A stretch of 64,000 nucleotides of DNA, taken from Spartinivicinus ruber. Lineage in GTDB: Bacteria; Pseudomonadota; Gammaproteobacteria; Pseudomonadales; Zooshikellaceae. The DNA lies in NCBI RefSeq assembly GCF_011009015.1, contig NZ_CP048878.1, positions 2,758,354 through 2,822,353 of the forward strand, in the 5' to 3' direction. Positions 26,246 to 34,829 of this stretch are shown one piece after another (position 1 is the stretch's first letter; each line of letters begins with the position of its first letter). Both the position numbers and the translations under genes were made by a program. The notes under the pieces are model-generated. The model saw nothing but the letters and a program-made list of their open reading frames with translations, was not told the origin of the DNA and searched no databases.

Positions 26246-26967
26246 AAAATACCGTTGCTGCTCCTATGCGAAATCTTCAGTCAGGTTTCACTTTATTAGA
26301 AGTGGTGATTGCCGTTGCGATTTTTTCGTTATTAGGTTTGGCTACTTATCAGTTGTTCAGCTCGGTATTAAATACTCAAACTGCCGTTTTTGAGCGTAGT
26401 GAAAAAGTGATTGCCTTGCAACGTGCGACTTTTATGTTGCAGCGGGATATTGGCAATATGGTGGCGCGCAGTGTCCGTGATGAGTTGGGTGGTAATGAAG
26501 ATACCTGGTCTTGTGATGAATTTGAGCAAACTTTTGTATTTACCCACCATGCTTGGGATAACCCATTAAACGAGTCACGCAGTGAGTTACAGCGAGTGCA
26601 ATACCGGATGGTTCCGGATCAGGCAGCGGAAGAGCAGGGTAATGATGACCTGTTTATTTTAGAGCGGGATTATTGGCGAGTATTGGACAAGGCTCCAGAA
26701 CCAAAATTATATGAACAGAAATTATTAACGGGAATTAAGTCGTTAAAATGGCGGTTTTTGGAAAGAAAGCAAACTCCAACAACATCTTCTAGTGGATCAA
26801 ACAATAGCATTGAAGATGACTGGAAAGAGTGTAAGGACTATGCACCATCGCCTAATCAAGGAAATACCAACAACCGTGATCTCCCAAAAGCGATAGAAGT
26901 TACCTTTGAGCATGTCTTGTTTGGTGAGCTACGGGTGTTAATTGAAGTAGCGGTGGGTAAGGTATGA
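26242..26967 (+). CDS. gspJ: type II secretion minor pseudopilin GspJ
   Basis: A 241-residue minor pseudopilin with prepilin motif QSG-FTLLEVVIAVAIFSLLGL (E at +5). The soluble domain shows the GspJ hallmarks FMLQRDIGNMVARSVRDELG and FTHHAWDNPLNESRSELQRVQYRM. It partners GspI and GspK at the tip of the pseudopilus. The start overlaps the gspI stop by four bases. A 229-bp spacer, unusual inside this tight operon, separates it from gspK. Confidence 0.92.
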   Translation: MKNTVAAPMRNLQSGFTLLEVVIAVAIFSLLGLATYQLFSSVLNTQTAVFERSEKVIALQRATFMLQRDIGNMVARSVRDELGGNEDTWSCDEFEQTFVFTHHAWDNPLNESRSELQRVQYRMVPDQAAEEQGNDDLFILERDYWRVLDKAPEPKLYEQKLLTGIKSLKWRFLERKQTPTTSSSGSNNSIEDDWKECKDYAPSPNQGNTNNRDLPKAIEVTFEHVLFGELRVLIEVAVGKV

Positions 26968-27196
26968 TGGTGAAGTTACTATTGTTGCTCACTCAGATAG
27001 CAAAGCTATCCCCCTTCATTCAGAAAATAAAGTCTGGTGTCCGATATGGAATAACAGGCTATTTTTCCGCTGCGCTTGAAGTGCAGTCCATGGCCCATCA
27101 AGCACTTAAGCGACATCCCTGTCGCCGTTCCAAAATACCCTGTTACTCCCTATCCCCTAGTTTTTCGACACCCTCTGTAGGGATAGGAAGCTAATA
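26968..27196. other. insert-like spacer between gspJ and gspK
   Basis: A 76-codon frame (26964-27194) covers it but has no recognisable protein character beyond a Leu-rich start. An 8-bp stem CCTATCCC (27149-27156) / GGGATAGG (27180-27187) ends just before the gspK start and could affect its translation. The rest has the look of an intergenic repeat. Confidence 0.4.
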
Positions 27197-28456
27197 ATGT
27201 ATTTTATGACTTCCTCACTGCCTAAAAAACAACAGGGTGTTGCTTTAATTACAGTCCTACTGGTATTTGCTTTAGTTGCTATTATTGGGGCGGCAATTAT
27301 TCGTCAGTTAGATCTTTCTATTCAAGCTACCACCCATCATGTTCACTCTGCTATGTTGCGCCAGTATGCGCTTGGTACTGAAGAATATGTAAAAATTCTG
27401 TTAGCTGAAGATTTAAAAAGCGATAAAGAAGATGGCAAAGAAATAGACTATTTAGGTGAAATTTGGGCGCAACCTCGTTGTTTAAAAGTCAATGACAGTG
27501 GGATTGCCACCCCTAAACTAGAAGATGAAAAAGAAAAGCAAAAACACAAAGAAAAAGAAGATAACAAGAAAAAAGATAAAGACCCAATAGAGTGTGAAGA
27601 TGGTATTTTGATGGAGATCAAAGATGCTCAGGGGTATTTTAATATTAATAACTTATATGTAAAAAATACCGTAGTAAAAAGAACTCCACCAGTTCCAAAT
27701 GATAGAGGGCGTGATGGAGGGGAAGAAAGAAAGAATGTAATTGAACCCAAAAATGAAGATAAAAAAGTAACCAATAAAGATATTAAAGATATTTTTACTA
27801 GCTATCGGAATGTTATTGAACAACAGCTTTCGGAAAAAATTCCTCAAGATTTGGTGAAAGAAATTGCAAAATGGATAAACAAAGAAAACACAGGTGGTTC
27901 TGAGGATTTAGAGTATTTAGGGTTAAGGACACCTTACCGGGTAGCCAACCAACAATTACAGCATGTTTCTGAGTTGCAACTAGTGAGGTATATAAGGGAG
28001 AAGTCAGGTAAGTCCTATTATTTACCTTTAGCAGAAAACTTGGTTGCTTTACCAGAGCCTGATAGGGAAGATGATAACCAAACGCCAATTAATATTTATA
28101 CCGCTTCAAAAGAATTGATCGAAGCTGTATGTGAAATGAAGGGCAGAGATTTGAACCCAGCCCACTTGGAAAAATTTCTTGAAAAAAGAGTAAAAAAAGA
28201 TCAGTACGCAAATCTTCAAGCAATAGGTACTGATTTAAGCTCTTGTGGTGGACAAGATGGATATAAAATTAAAGACCTTGAGCAGAAAAGTTTAATTAGT
28301 TTAAACAGTAAATACTTTATCGCCCAATTTACCGTACGTTTAAACGACTATGAAACCATTTTAACCAGTTATTTCTATCGTAAAAGTCAAGATGAAGTAA
28401 TTGTATATAAACGGCGTTGGTTACCAGAACCGATTTTTACTAAAGAGACTTCGTAA
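27197..28456 (+). CDS. gspK: type II secretion minor pseudopilin GspK
   Basis: A 419-residue large minor pseudopilin that caps the pseudopilus tip. The leader ends KKQQG, followed by VALITVLLVFALVAIIGAAI; as in other GspK proteins the Glu at +5 is absent. The body shows DAQGYFNINNL, the PLAENLVALPE-type region and NIYTASKELIEAVCEM with a helix-hairpin domain. It is longer than many GspK (about 330) because of a Lys/Glu-rich insertion near residues 105-135 (EDEKEKQKHKEKEDNKKKDK). The predicted Shine-Dalgarno is within GATAGGAAG at 27182-27190. Confidence 0.92.
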   Translation: MYFMTSSLPKKQQGVALITVLLVFALVAIIGAAIIRQLDLSIQATTHHVHSAMLRQYALGTEEYVKILLAEDLKSDKEDGKEIDYLGEIWAQPRCLKVNDSGIATPKLEDEKEKQKHKEKEDNKKKDKDPIECEDGILMEIKDAQGYFNINNLYVKNTVVKRTPPVPNDRGRDGGEERKNVIEPKNEDKKVTNKDIKDIFTSYRNVIEQQLSEKIPQDLVKEIAKWINKENTGGSEDLEYLGLRTPYRVANQQLQHVSELQLVRYIREKSGKSYYLPLAENLVALPEPDREDDNQTPINIYTASKELIEAVCEMKGRDLNPAHLEKFLEKRVKKDQYANLQAIGTDLSSCGGQDGYKIKDLEQKSLISLNSKYFIAQFTVRLNDYETILTSYFYRKSQDEVIVYKRRWLPEPIFTKETS

Positions 28457-28465
28457 AGTGAAGCT

Positions 28466-29722
28466 ATGAGTGATTGTTTTATTCAATGGCATGATGAGTT
28501 ACTAACAGCAGCCGATCAGGAGCTTTCCCTGAGTTGGTGCTGGAGTGATGCCGAAGGAAAAGTAACAACAACGGTAATCACTGATACCATGGCGGTGTTA
28601 GTCGAGCAGCTAAAGGCTCAGCCTAAAGCACAGACGGTTTTGGTGTTACCCAGCTCGCGTTGTACTGTAACTGCTGTGAAAGTGCCTTCTAAACAGCGTA
28701 AACATATTGAGCAGTCAGTACCTTTTTTGCTGGAGGAGCAACTGGTCGAGGATGTTGAAGATTATCATTTAACGTTGCTGGCGGTTACTGAGCAGCAGAT
28801 GGTACCTGTGATTGCAGTGAATAAAGCCTATCTTGCGCAGGTATTAAACTATTGTCAGGAGCAAGACTTTGAACCAGACAGGATTGTGCCTGCATCGGTG
28901 CTAATGGCCGCTGAAGCCAATCAATTAGTTGCTGATACAGACCAGGCGGTATTAAGACTGCCGGATTGGCAGTTTAGTATGCTGAAAAACCAGCAACTGT
29001 CGCTATTGTTGGGCACGGTGATTAGTTTTGAAGAAGAGCTGACAGGTATTTACTTGGGCGATAGTGCTATTGAGTCATTGCCCTCCATACCGCTGTTAAC
29101 CTGGCAGCAACAAACCATGCCTGTTTTATGTTGGATGGCAAAAAACTATGGAGAGAATGCTGCATTAAAGCGGATTAATTTGCGTCATGGACAATTTAAG
29201 TTGCAGCAGGCGGATAATGGTGTATTTCAACAATGGCGTTGGTCTATCGCTGCGGCAATGTTAGCAATCGCGTTATGGGGTAGTGGCCAGTATTGGCAAA
29301 TAAAACAGTTGGAAAAACAAGCTACACAATATGAAACAGCGGCAGTTGAGTTATATCAGAAGCTGTTTCCTAATGACACGATTGTTGATGTATACGATCA
29401 ATTTAAAGCCAAACTACAAGGTCGTCGGGTTGATGAGGGCTTAGGTTTTTTACAAGCCTTGCATAAATGGGGACAGGCACAAGCTAAGTTGCCTGGTGGC
29501 CAAGTAACGGTGAAAAATATTGACTTCCGTGAGCAAGGGCGTTTTTCACTAGAGGTGAATGCCTCATCATTGGATGCAGTGGATAAACTATTGGCTGCGG
29601 TCAAAGAGCAGGGCCTTGATGCTGAGTTAAAATCGGCGAATCATAGTCAGGAGCAAGTGGTGGCACGGATTGTTGTAAAAGATCTGTTGGTAAACCCTAT
29701 TGCAAAACGGGAGGCAGGATGA
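28466..29722 (+). CDS. gspL: type II secretion system protein GspL
   Basis: A 418-residue bitopic inner-membrane protein. The cytoplasmic part (about residues 1-260) has the actin-like fold that recruits GspE (TVLVLPSSRCTVTAVKVPSKQRKHIEQSVPFLLEEQL); one membrane helix lies around 262-280 (WRWSIAAAMLAIALWGSG), and a periplasmic ferredoxin-like domain contacts GspM. It overlaps gspM by four bases (ATGA). The length matches the family. Confidence 0.92.
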   Translation: MSDCFIQWHDELLTAADQELSLSWCWSDAEGKVTTTVITDTMAVLVEQLKAQPKAQTVLVLPSSRCTVTAVKVPSKQRKHIEQSVPFLLEEQLVEDVEDYHLTLLAVTEQQMVPVIAVNKAYLAQVLNYCQEQDFEPDRIVPASVLMAAEANQLVADTDQAVLRLPDWQFSMLKNQQLSLLLGTVISFEEELTGIYLGDSAIESLPSIPLLTWQQQTMPVLCWMAKNYGENAALKRINLRHGQFKLQQADNGVFQQWRWSIAAAMLAIALWGSGQYWQIKQLEKQATQYETAAVELYQKLFPNDTIVDVYDQFKAKLQGRRVDEGLGFLQALHKWGQAQAKLPGGQVTVKNIDFREQGRFSLEVNASSLDAVDKLLAAVKEQGLDAELKSANHSQEQVVARIVVKDLLVNPIAKREAG

Positions 29723-30192
29723 TTCAACAATACTGGCAACAACTGTCGACTAATGACCGCCGGGCGCTGATGGTGTTATCGGGCTTTATACTGGTTGCAT
29801 TTTTGTATCTGTTAATTTGGAAGCCACTGGTTAACCGTTATAACACGGCTGAGAGTGATTTAACTTATTGGCAGGAAGCTTATCAGTTTATGGAGCACCG
29901 CCAGCAACAGGCGCGGTTACTCAGTGGGCAAAACCAGCGAGCCACATTAAATGTCAATCAACTGCGCCAGTTGATTACTACTCAAGCAGCTCAACATGGT
30001 TTAACCATCAACCGTTTGGAGCCAGGGCAGCGTGGTGTAACGCTGTGGTTAGAAAAAGTGTCATTTACTTCTGCATTAAAATGGTTAAATCTATTGGCAA
30101 CCCGTCATCAGGTGAGCGTTAAGGCGATTCAAGTGAGTCGGCAGTCAGAGGAGGGGGTTGTGAATATTAGAGCGGAATTTCCTGTAATCTAA
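29719..30192 (+). CDS. gspM: type II secretion system protein GspM
   Basis: A 157-residue inner-membrane protein with a short cytoplasmic start, one helix (about residues 18-36: ALMVLSGFILVAFLYLLIW) and a periplasmic coiled/ferredoxin-like domain (NQLRQLITTQAAQHGLTINRLEPGQRGVTLWLEKVSF). It stabilises GspL. Last gene of the operon: no gspN or gspO follows. The region after it is occupied by a long inverted repeat. Confidence 0.92.
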   Translation: MIQQYWQQLSTNDRRALMVLSGFILVAFLYLLIWKPLVNRYNTAESDLTYWQEAYQFMEHRQQQARLLSGQNQRATLNVNQLRQLITTQAAQHGLTINRLEPGQRGVTLWLEKVSFTSALKWLNLLATRHQVSVKAIQVSRQSEEGVVNIRAEFPVI

Positions 30193-30200
30193 AAAGCGGC

Positions 30201-30323
30201 CACAAAACGACTGCGCTTGCAAATACGGCGTTAAAAACTGACTCAAAATGTTTGTTTATTAGTATAAACTCCGCTTTCTCGTCAGTTTTTGCCTTGTCTT
30301 TGCTTCGCTTATAACGTTTTGTG
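30201..30323. repeat. imperfect long inverted repeat (REP/BIME-like)
   Basis: The ends CACAAAACG (30201-30209) and CGTTTTGTG (30315-30323) are exact complements. Inside, GCGCTTGCAAATACGGCG then TTAAAAACTGAC on the left pairs imperfectly with GTCAGTTTTTGCC then TTTGCTTCGC on the right. It fills the gspM-pdxB gap. Part of the left arm recurs inverted at 18474-18495, so it probably belongs to a dispersed family. Confidence 0.65.
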
Positions 30324-30371
30324 ACTGCTTTTCTCTTGAAAAGGTCTATCCAGTTTACTGAAGAACCGATT

Positions 30372-31532
30372 ATGAAAATTGTTGCTGACGAAAATATCCC
30401 ATTACTTAATGCTTTTTTTCAGTCGATTGGGGATATTACCACTTACCCTGGTCGGGAGATTGGTCCTGAGCAGGTCGCTGATGCTGATATACTGCTGGTG
30501 AGGTCTGTTACCCAAGTCAATCAAGCATTACTGGCCAACAGTAGTGTACGTTTTGTGGGGACTTGTACCATCGGTACGGATCATATTGATTTAGCTTATT
30601 TGCAAGAGCAGGGCATTAACTTTGCGGCTGCACCGGGCTGTAATGCGAATGCTGTTGTTGAATATGTAATCAGTGTGCTGGATGTTTTAGCGGAGCAGCA
30701 AGGTTTTAACTGGCAAGAAAAAGTGGTGGGGATTGTAGGGAAAGGCAATGTGGGAGATCGTTTATATCAAGCACTGACTAAATTAGGTATCACTTGTCTT
30801 GTTAATGACCCGATTTTAGAAGCAGCAGAAGACGAAAGTTGCGAATATGTTTCCCTAGATCAACTACTGGCTGAAAGTGATATTGTCACTTTACATACCC
30901 CACTAACGGAAACGGGTGATTACCCGACTTATCATTTATTGGATGCCGCTCGTTTGGAAAGCCTAAAACCCGATACGATTCTGATTAACGCCAGTCGCGG
31001 TGCAGTAGTGGATAATCAAGCCTTACAAACCTTACTAGCCTCTGGAAAACCTCTCACAGTCGCATTAGATGTATGGGAGCATGAGCCAGATATTAATCGT
31101 CAACTGTTGCCTTTGGTCGCAGTGGCAACCCCTCATATTGCGGGGTACAGCGTTGATGGCAAAATTGCAGGCACAGAAATGGTGTATCGGGCCATTTGTA
31201 GGGCCTTTGGTCTGCCAAGCCGCGTGCGGGTGGAGGGTATTAAGCCACTGCCTGTCCTGAAAGCATTAAGTTTTAGTAGTGATGCTAGTTTAGAGGAAGT
31301 GCTGTCTACTTCTATCCGCTCTGTTTATGATGTAAGGCGGGATGATGCGCTATTTCGCAACAGCCTTCGGGAATTAACAGAAAGAGAGTCTACAGCAAGG
31401 GTATTTGATTCGCTACGTAAGCATTATCGTAGCCGACGGGAGTTTTCTACTGTAAAAATTAAGATTAAAAAATGCCCAGGAAAAATCAGTTCAGCATTGA
31501 AGGCTTTAAACTTTAATATAGTGACAGTTTGA
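30372..31532 (+). CDS. pdxB: 4-phosphoerythronate dehydrogenase PdxB
   Basis: A 386-residue D-2-hydroxyacid dehydrogenase of pyridoxal 5'-phosphate synthesis; it oxidises 4-phospho-D-erythronate. The start MKIVADENIPLLNAFF and the NAD-binding GIVGKGNVGDRL are diagnostic, followed by HTPLTETGDYPTYHLL, the INASRGAVVD motif, and the C-terminal DUF3410 dimerisation domain (SIRSVYDVRRDDALFR). The ATG at 30372 is chosen; the upstream in-frame ATG at 30321 lies inside the inverted repeat and adds 17 unrelated residues. Confidence 0.96.
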   Translation: MKIVADENIPLLNAFFQSIGDITTYPGREIGPEQVADADILLVRSVTQVNQALLANSSVRFVGTCTIGTDHIDLAYLQEQGINFAAAPGCNANAVVEYVISVLDVLAEQQGFNWQEKVVGIVGKGNVGDRLYQALTKLGITCLVNDPILEAAEDESCEYVSLDQLLAESDIVTLHTPLTETGDYPTYHLLDAARLESLKPDTILINASRGAVVDNQALQTLLASGKPLTVALDVWEHEPDINRQLLPLVAVATPHIAGYSVDGKIAGTEMVYRAICRAFGLPSRVRVEGIKPLPVLKALSFSSDASLEEVLSTSIRSVYDVRRDDALFRNSLRELTERESTARVFDSLRKHYRSRREFSTVKIKIKKCPGKISSALKALNFNIVTV

Positions 31533-31760
31533 TTATACTCTTCGCGAATGCATTTTATACCCCTAGGGCACAAGGGCTTTGTTATCGACGCTTTTCACCC
31601 CAGTCATTTATTACAAATAAACTCCTGGGGGCAAGTCTGTTACTGTAAGACTTGCGGTAGCTACTTTAATTTATAAAAAAGTGCTACTGGAACTCATCGC
31701 TTCATTGCCTCGCCTAAAATGTCCTTCGCTTTGAGTATACGCTCTTTTGATAAGTATAAA
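31533..31760. repeat. intergenic region with second copy of a TATACTC-bounded repeat
   Basis: It begins GTTTGATTATACTCTTCGCG (from 31528), contains TTTGTTATCGACG, and ends TTTGAGTATACGCTC (31731-31745). The same ordered landmarks occur in shorter form at 4336-4412. No gene seen. Confidence 0.4.
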
Positions 31761-31787
31761 AAAAACACCGCCATTGGCGGTGTTTTT
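31761..31787. terminator. bidirectional stem-loop terminator
   Basis: A 12-bp perfect stem AAAAACACCGCC / GGCGGTGTTTTT with a 3-base loop and T/A tracts at both ends. It lies between the convergent pdxB and the small PA1571-like gene. Confidence 0.85.
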
Positions 31788-31891
31788 GTTGGAAGTAGTA
31801 GGTTGAGAGAAACTCGCTTGGTGTTGCCTAATTTTTAGTTGACACTTTGTTGAGGTAGCTTTTTACTTCAATAGCTGGTTAGTGGGAATGA

Positions 31892-32056
31892 TTATTTTTT
31901 CTTATAAACCCAGGCTTTTTCCAGTTTTTTACAAGCTTTCATAATCATTGTTTCAGTGATAGGAATTTCGTTGCCATTTTCATCGATTACGGCGGCGCCA
32001 TACAACAAGTTGGCTGGTCGCGTAGATTTTGTTGCTATCATGGGTTGGGTGCGCAT
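31892..32056 (-). CDS. small PA1571-like protein
   Basis: A 54-residue frame whose ATG (32056-32054) follows AGAGGT at 5 bases. The sequence has a basic start (MRTQPMIATKSTRPANLLYG), then AAVIDENGNEIPITETMI and a helix MKACKKLEKAW. The core of a short beta segment 'V-I-D-G-EIPIT' followed by 'MI-AC--LE' resembles the short uncharacterised PA1571-type proteins of pseudomonads. No signal peptide or catalytic residues; function unknown. It is too short for usual gene lists but the start signal and family resemblance support it. Confidence 0.7.
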   Translation of the reverse strand: MRTQPMIATKSTRPANLLYGAAVIDENGNEIPITETMIMKACKKLEKAWVYKKK

Positions 32057-32347
32057 AAGTTACCTCTTAGCCTAATCAGTACAGTACACGAGAGTATTAC
32101 CAAAGCACCTGTTATGACTGGATTATTATTAATTTAGTTTTACTCCAAAGTGCTAAGGCGTTTAGTAAGTCACACTTTATTGTTTTTAGTCCTTTTTTTG
32201 TGAGATTAAACGAGGATCGTTACACCCTGCAACTGCTGGCATGGTTTTTTTTATACCGTTCAGGACTATTAAAAGAAACGCTGATTTACAAAACGCCTAT
32301 ATGTTAGCAAACACTTATTTTAAACTAAGGATTAGTACGTATAGAGA
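32057..32347. other. intergenic region, nothing recognised
   Basis: About 290 AT-rich bases between two minus-strand genes. A plus-strand frame (32241-32432) overlaps the next gene and has no protein-like features. Confidence 0.3.
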
Positions 32348-32788
32348 TTATCGGCTGTTAGTAAAGAAGGCTTTCAGTACCTGCTTGATATTAGTAGCGC
32401 TTTGTGACTGTACTGCATTGCGTAACTGTTGAGCCAAAGTGGCTTGCTGTTCTGCCACTGATGGTGGAACTTGAGGGTCAGTTTCAGGGGCTGAGGCTAA
32501 TAAAGTAAGCCCTGCCAAACGAACAAAAGCTGTTTCAGTTAATACAGCCTGGTCAATGGCATCCTGGCGGATAGTGTCTTGATAACGCAAGTAGCCCTCA
32601 CTGCCTAACCAAATCATGCTACCAAAGCAGGCAAGATGCCGATCATGAGGGATACCAAACTCATCCGGCTCATAGCTACCAATGATGTCATCTACATAGA
32701 GCGTACTGCTTCGGGGGAATACGCGATATAACCGAAGCAGAATATGGGCACAATCGTGGTAAAAGTCGTCAATGTGAATATCAGCCAT
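32348..32788 (-). CDS. conserved hypothetical protein
   Basis: A 146-residue soluble protein, no signal peptide. The N-terminal half is well patterned: IHIDDFYHDCAHILLRLYRVFPR, LYVDDIIG, DEFGIPHDRHLACFGSMIWLGSEGYLRY and DQAVLTETAFVRL; the C-terminus is a Gln-rich helix. The GSMIWLGSEGYLRY segment resembles a winged-helix 'wing' and could point to a DNA- or protein-binding fold, but I do not recognise a family with known function. The ATG at 32788 is the first in frame. Confidence 0.75.
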   Translation of the reverse strand: MADIHIDDFYHDCAHILLRLYRVFPRSSTLYVDDIIGSYEPDEFGIPHDRHLACFGSMIWLGSEGYLRYQDTIRQDAIDQAVLTETAFVRLAGLTLLASAPETDPQVPPSVAEQQATLAQQLRNAVQSQSATNIKQVLKAFFTNSR

Positions 32789-32858
32789 ATGCTAACAACT
32801 ATATAGTTTGCTTAATATCTGTGGTTGGGTTGCAAAGTTATCAAGAAAGGTAGTGCTT

Positions 32859-32894
32859 AGTAATGCACCCTCCTGATTGATAGGGAGCATTACT
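32859..32894. repeat. hairpin downstream of the alaA-like gene
   Basis: AGTAATGC (32859-32866) pairs with GCATTACT (32887-32894), with an inner CCCT/AGGG extension. There is no T-tract on either strand, so terminator function is uncertain. Confidence 0.35.
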
Positions 32895-32957
32895 CGTTGT
32901 TAGGCAACTACCTATATGAAAACTTAGTTGACTTGTCGTGAAATTGTCACGCTAAGT

Positions 32958-34172
32958 TTAACGGAAATATTGTTGTAAAAACTCACCGAAGCGTAGAATG
33001 GCATCTTGTAGGTCTTCGGCATGAGGTAATGTAACGATTCTTAAGTGGTCAGGTTCTGGCCAGTTAAAGGCAGTACCTTGTACCAGTAGGATTTTTTGTT
33101 GAAGCAATAAATCCAGCACTAGCTGTTCATCATTAACCACCGGGTATACTTTAGGGTCAAGTTTAGGAAACGCATAAAGTGCACCAGTGGGCTTAACACA
33201 GCTCACGCCTGGGATTTCATTAAGTAATTGCCAGGTAATATCTCGCTGCTCTTTTAACCGGCCACCAGGTAGTACTAAATCATTAATACTTTGATAACCG
33301 CCTAATGCAGCCTGGATAGCATGCTGGGTTGGCATATTGGGACATAGGCGCATGGAGGCTAGCATGTCCAGGCCTTCAATATAGCCTTTGGCTTTTTGTT
33401 TCGGTCCATGAATCACCATCCAGCCGGAACGAAATCCGGCTGCTCGGTAAGATTTAGACAGGCCATTAAAGGTTACGGATAGAACATCATCAGCTAGGCT
33501 AGCCAAGGAGTGATGCTGAATATCATCGTATAAAATTTTGTCATAGATTTCGTCGGCAAAAATAACTAGCTTATGTTGCCGGGCAACTTCTATTAACTCT
33601 TCTAAGAAAGCTTTAGGATAAACAGCACCTGTTGGATTGTTAGGGTTGATCACCACAATACCACGGGTTTTGTCGGTGATTTTTTGTTTAATATCTTCAA
33701 GGTCTGGGTACCAGTTGGCTTGCTCATCGCAACGGTAATGTACTGGTTTGCCTCCTGACAAGCTGACAGCAGCAGTCCAAAGTGGGTAATCAGGAGAGGG
33801 GATTAATAACTCATCGCCGTTATTAAGCAGACCTTGCATTGCCATCACAATCATCTCACTGACCCCATTGCCAATATAAATATCGTCAATGGCTACATCC
33901 AACATGCCTTTCTGCTGGTAGTACTGCATGATAGCCTTACGGGCAGAAAATAAGCCTTTGGCATCGCCGTAGCCTTGGGCCTTAGGTAGGTTATGAATGA
34001 CGTCTTGAATGAGTTCATCTGGGGCATCGAAGCCAAATGGGGCGGGGTTGCCGATGTTTAGCTTGAGTACACGATGGCCTTCATCTTCAAGGCGCTTCGC
34101 TTCATTTAAGACGGGACCACGAATGTCATAACAGACACCCACCAATTTTTCAGACTTATCCACCAACTGCAT
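32958..34172 (-). CDS. alaA: pyridoxal phosphate-dependent alanine aminotransferase, AlaA-type
   Basis: A 404-residue fold-type I aminotransferase close to E. coli AlaA (YfbQ), which makes alanine from pyruvate with glutamate. The opening KLVGVCYDIRGPVLNEAKRL and LKLNIGNPAPFGFDAP are characteristic; NPNNPTGAVYP and DEIYDKILYD contact PLP, and the lysine in NGLSKSYRAAGFR forms the Schiff base. Single gene with its own promoter region. The symbol rests on family resemblance. Confidence 0.9.
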   Translation of the reverse strand: MQLVDKSEKLVGVCYDIRGPVLNEAKRLEDEGHRVLKLNIGNPAPFGFDAPDELIQDVIHNLPKAQGYGDAKGLFSARKAIMQYYQQKGMLDVAIDDIYIGNGVSEMIVMAMQGLLNNGDELLIPSPDYPLWTAAVSLSGGKPVHYRCDEQANWYPDLEDIKQKITDKTRGIVVINPNNPTGAVYPKAFLEELIEVARQHKLVIFADEIYDKILYDDIQHHSLASLADDVLSVTFNGLSKSYRAAGFRSGWMVIHGPKQKAKGYIEGLDMLASMRLCPNMPTQHAIQAALGGYQSINDLVLPGGRLKEQRDITWQLLNEIPGVSCVKPTGALYAFPKLDPKVYPVVNDEQLVLDLLLQQKILLVQGTAFNWPEPDHLRIVTLPHAEDLQDAILRFGEFLQQYFR

Positions 34173-34368
34173 GGTATGACCCTGTAAATAAAAATTTTTC
34201 CAGAGAAAAAACCACTATTTATTACTGTTAGTAAATCAAAATGGCATTTTCTAAATCAATCTAAGCCTTTTGATATCTACCCATCAGGGTATATTTTTTA
34301 TGTTGCTGAGATTAAGCTGAATTGTAATGGTTAAAGGTGTATAAATCACTGGCTAATTGAGGTCAATT

Positions 34369-34773
34369 ATGGCAAAAGTTGACAAAACTGAGTCCCAATG
34401 GCAACAGCAGCTAACCCCTGAGCAATATCGGGTTTGCCGACAAAAAGGCACTGAGCCACCTTTCACTGGGCAATATGAAGCATTTGATGGCGAAGGCATT
34501 TATCATTGCGTGTGCTGTGGCCAGGCATTGTTTGATTCAAACCATAAATATCATTCTGGTTCTGGATGGCCAAGTTATTGGCAGCCGATTAGTAGTGGAG
34601 CGGTGCTGGAAGACAGTGATAGTAGCCTTGGGATGCAACGTATTGAAGTACTCTGCAGCCAATGTGATGCCCATTTAGGGCATGTATTTTCGGATGGTCC
34701 AGAGCCAACCGGATTGCGTTATTGTATTAATTCAGTGGCATTAGCGTTTTCACCCAAGGTGCCGAGTGAATAG
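34369..34773 (+). CDS. msrB: peptide-methionine (R)-S-oxide reductase MsrB
   Basis: A 134-residue repair enzyme that reduces methionine-R-sulfoxide in proteins. Two zinc CxxC pairs (CVCCGQ and [12 protein letters not shown]), the SGSGWPSYW motif and the catalytic cysteine C119 in RYCINSVAL are all present, as in the thioredoxin-dependent Cys form. ATG 34369 is chosen, preceded by GAGGT (34359-34363). It is followed within 57 bases by a glutathione peroxidase gene, forming an oxidative-repair pair. Confidence 0.96.
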   Translation: MAKVDKTESQWQQQLTPEQYRVCRQKGTEPPFTGQYEAFDGEGIYHCVCCGQALFDSNHKYHSGSGWPSYWQPISSGAVLEDSDSSLGMQRIEVLCSQCDAHLGHVFSDGPEPTGLRYCINSVALAFSPKVPSE

Positions 34774-34829
34774 CAAATTATTGAACGAATATAAAAAGTG
34801 TTTGGTATCCAACCAAGTGAGAATAATTC

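Noticed and set aside
26964-27194. 76-residue frame between gspJ and gspK as a gsp gene
   Set aside because: No pseudopilin or membrane-platform features; the frame is better explained as spacer.
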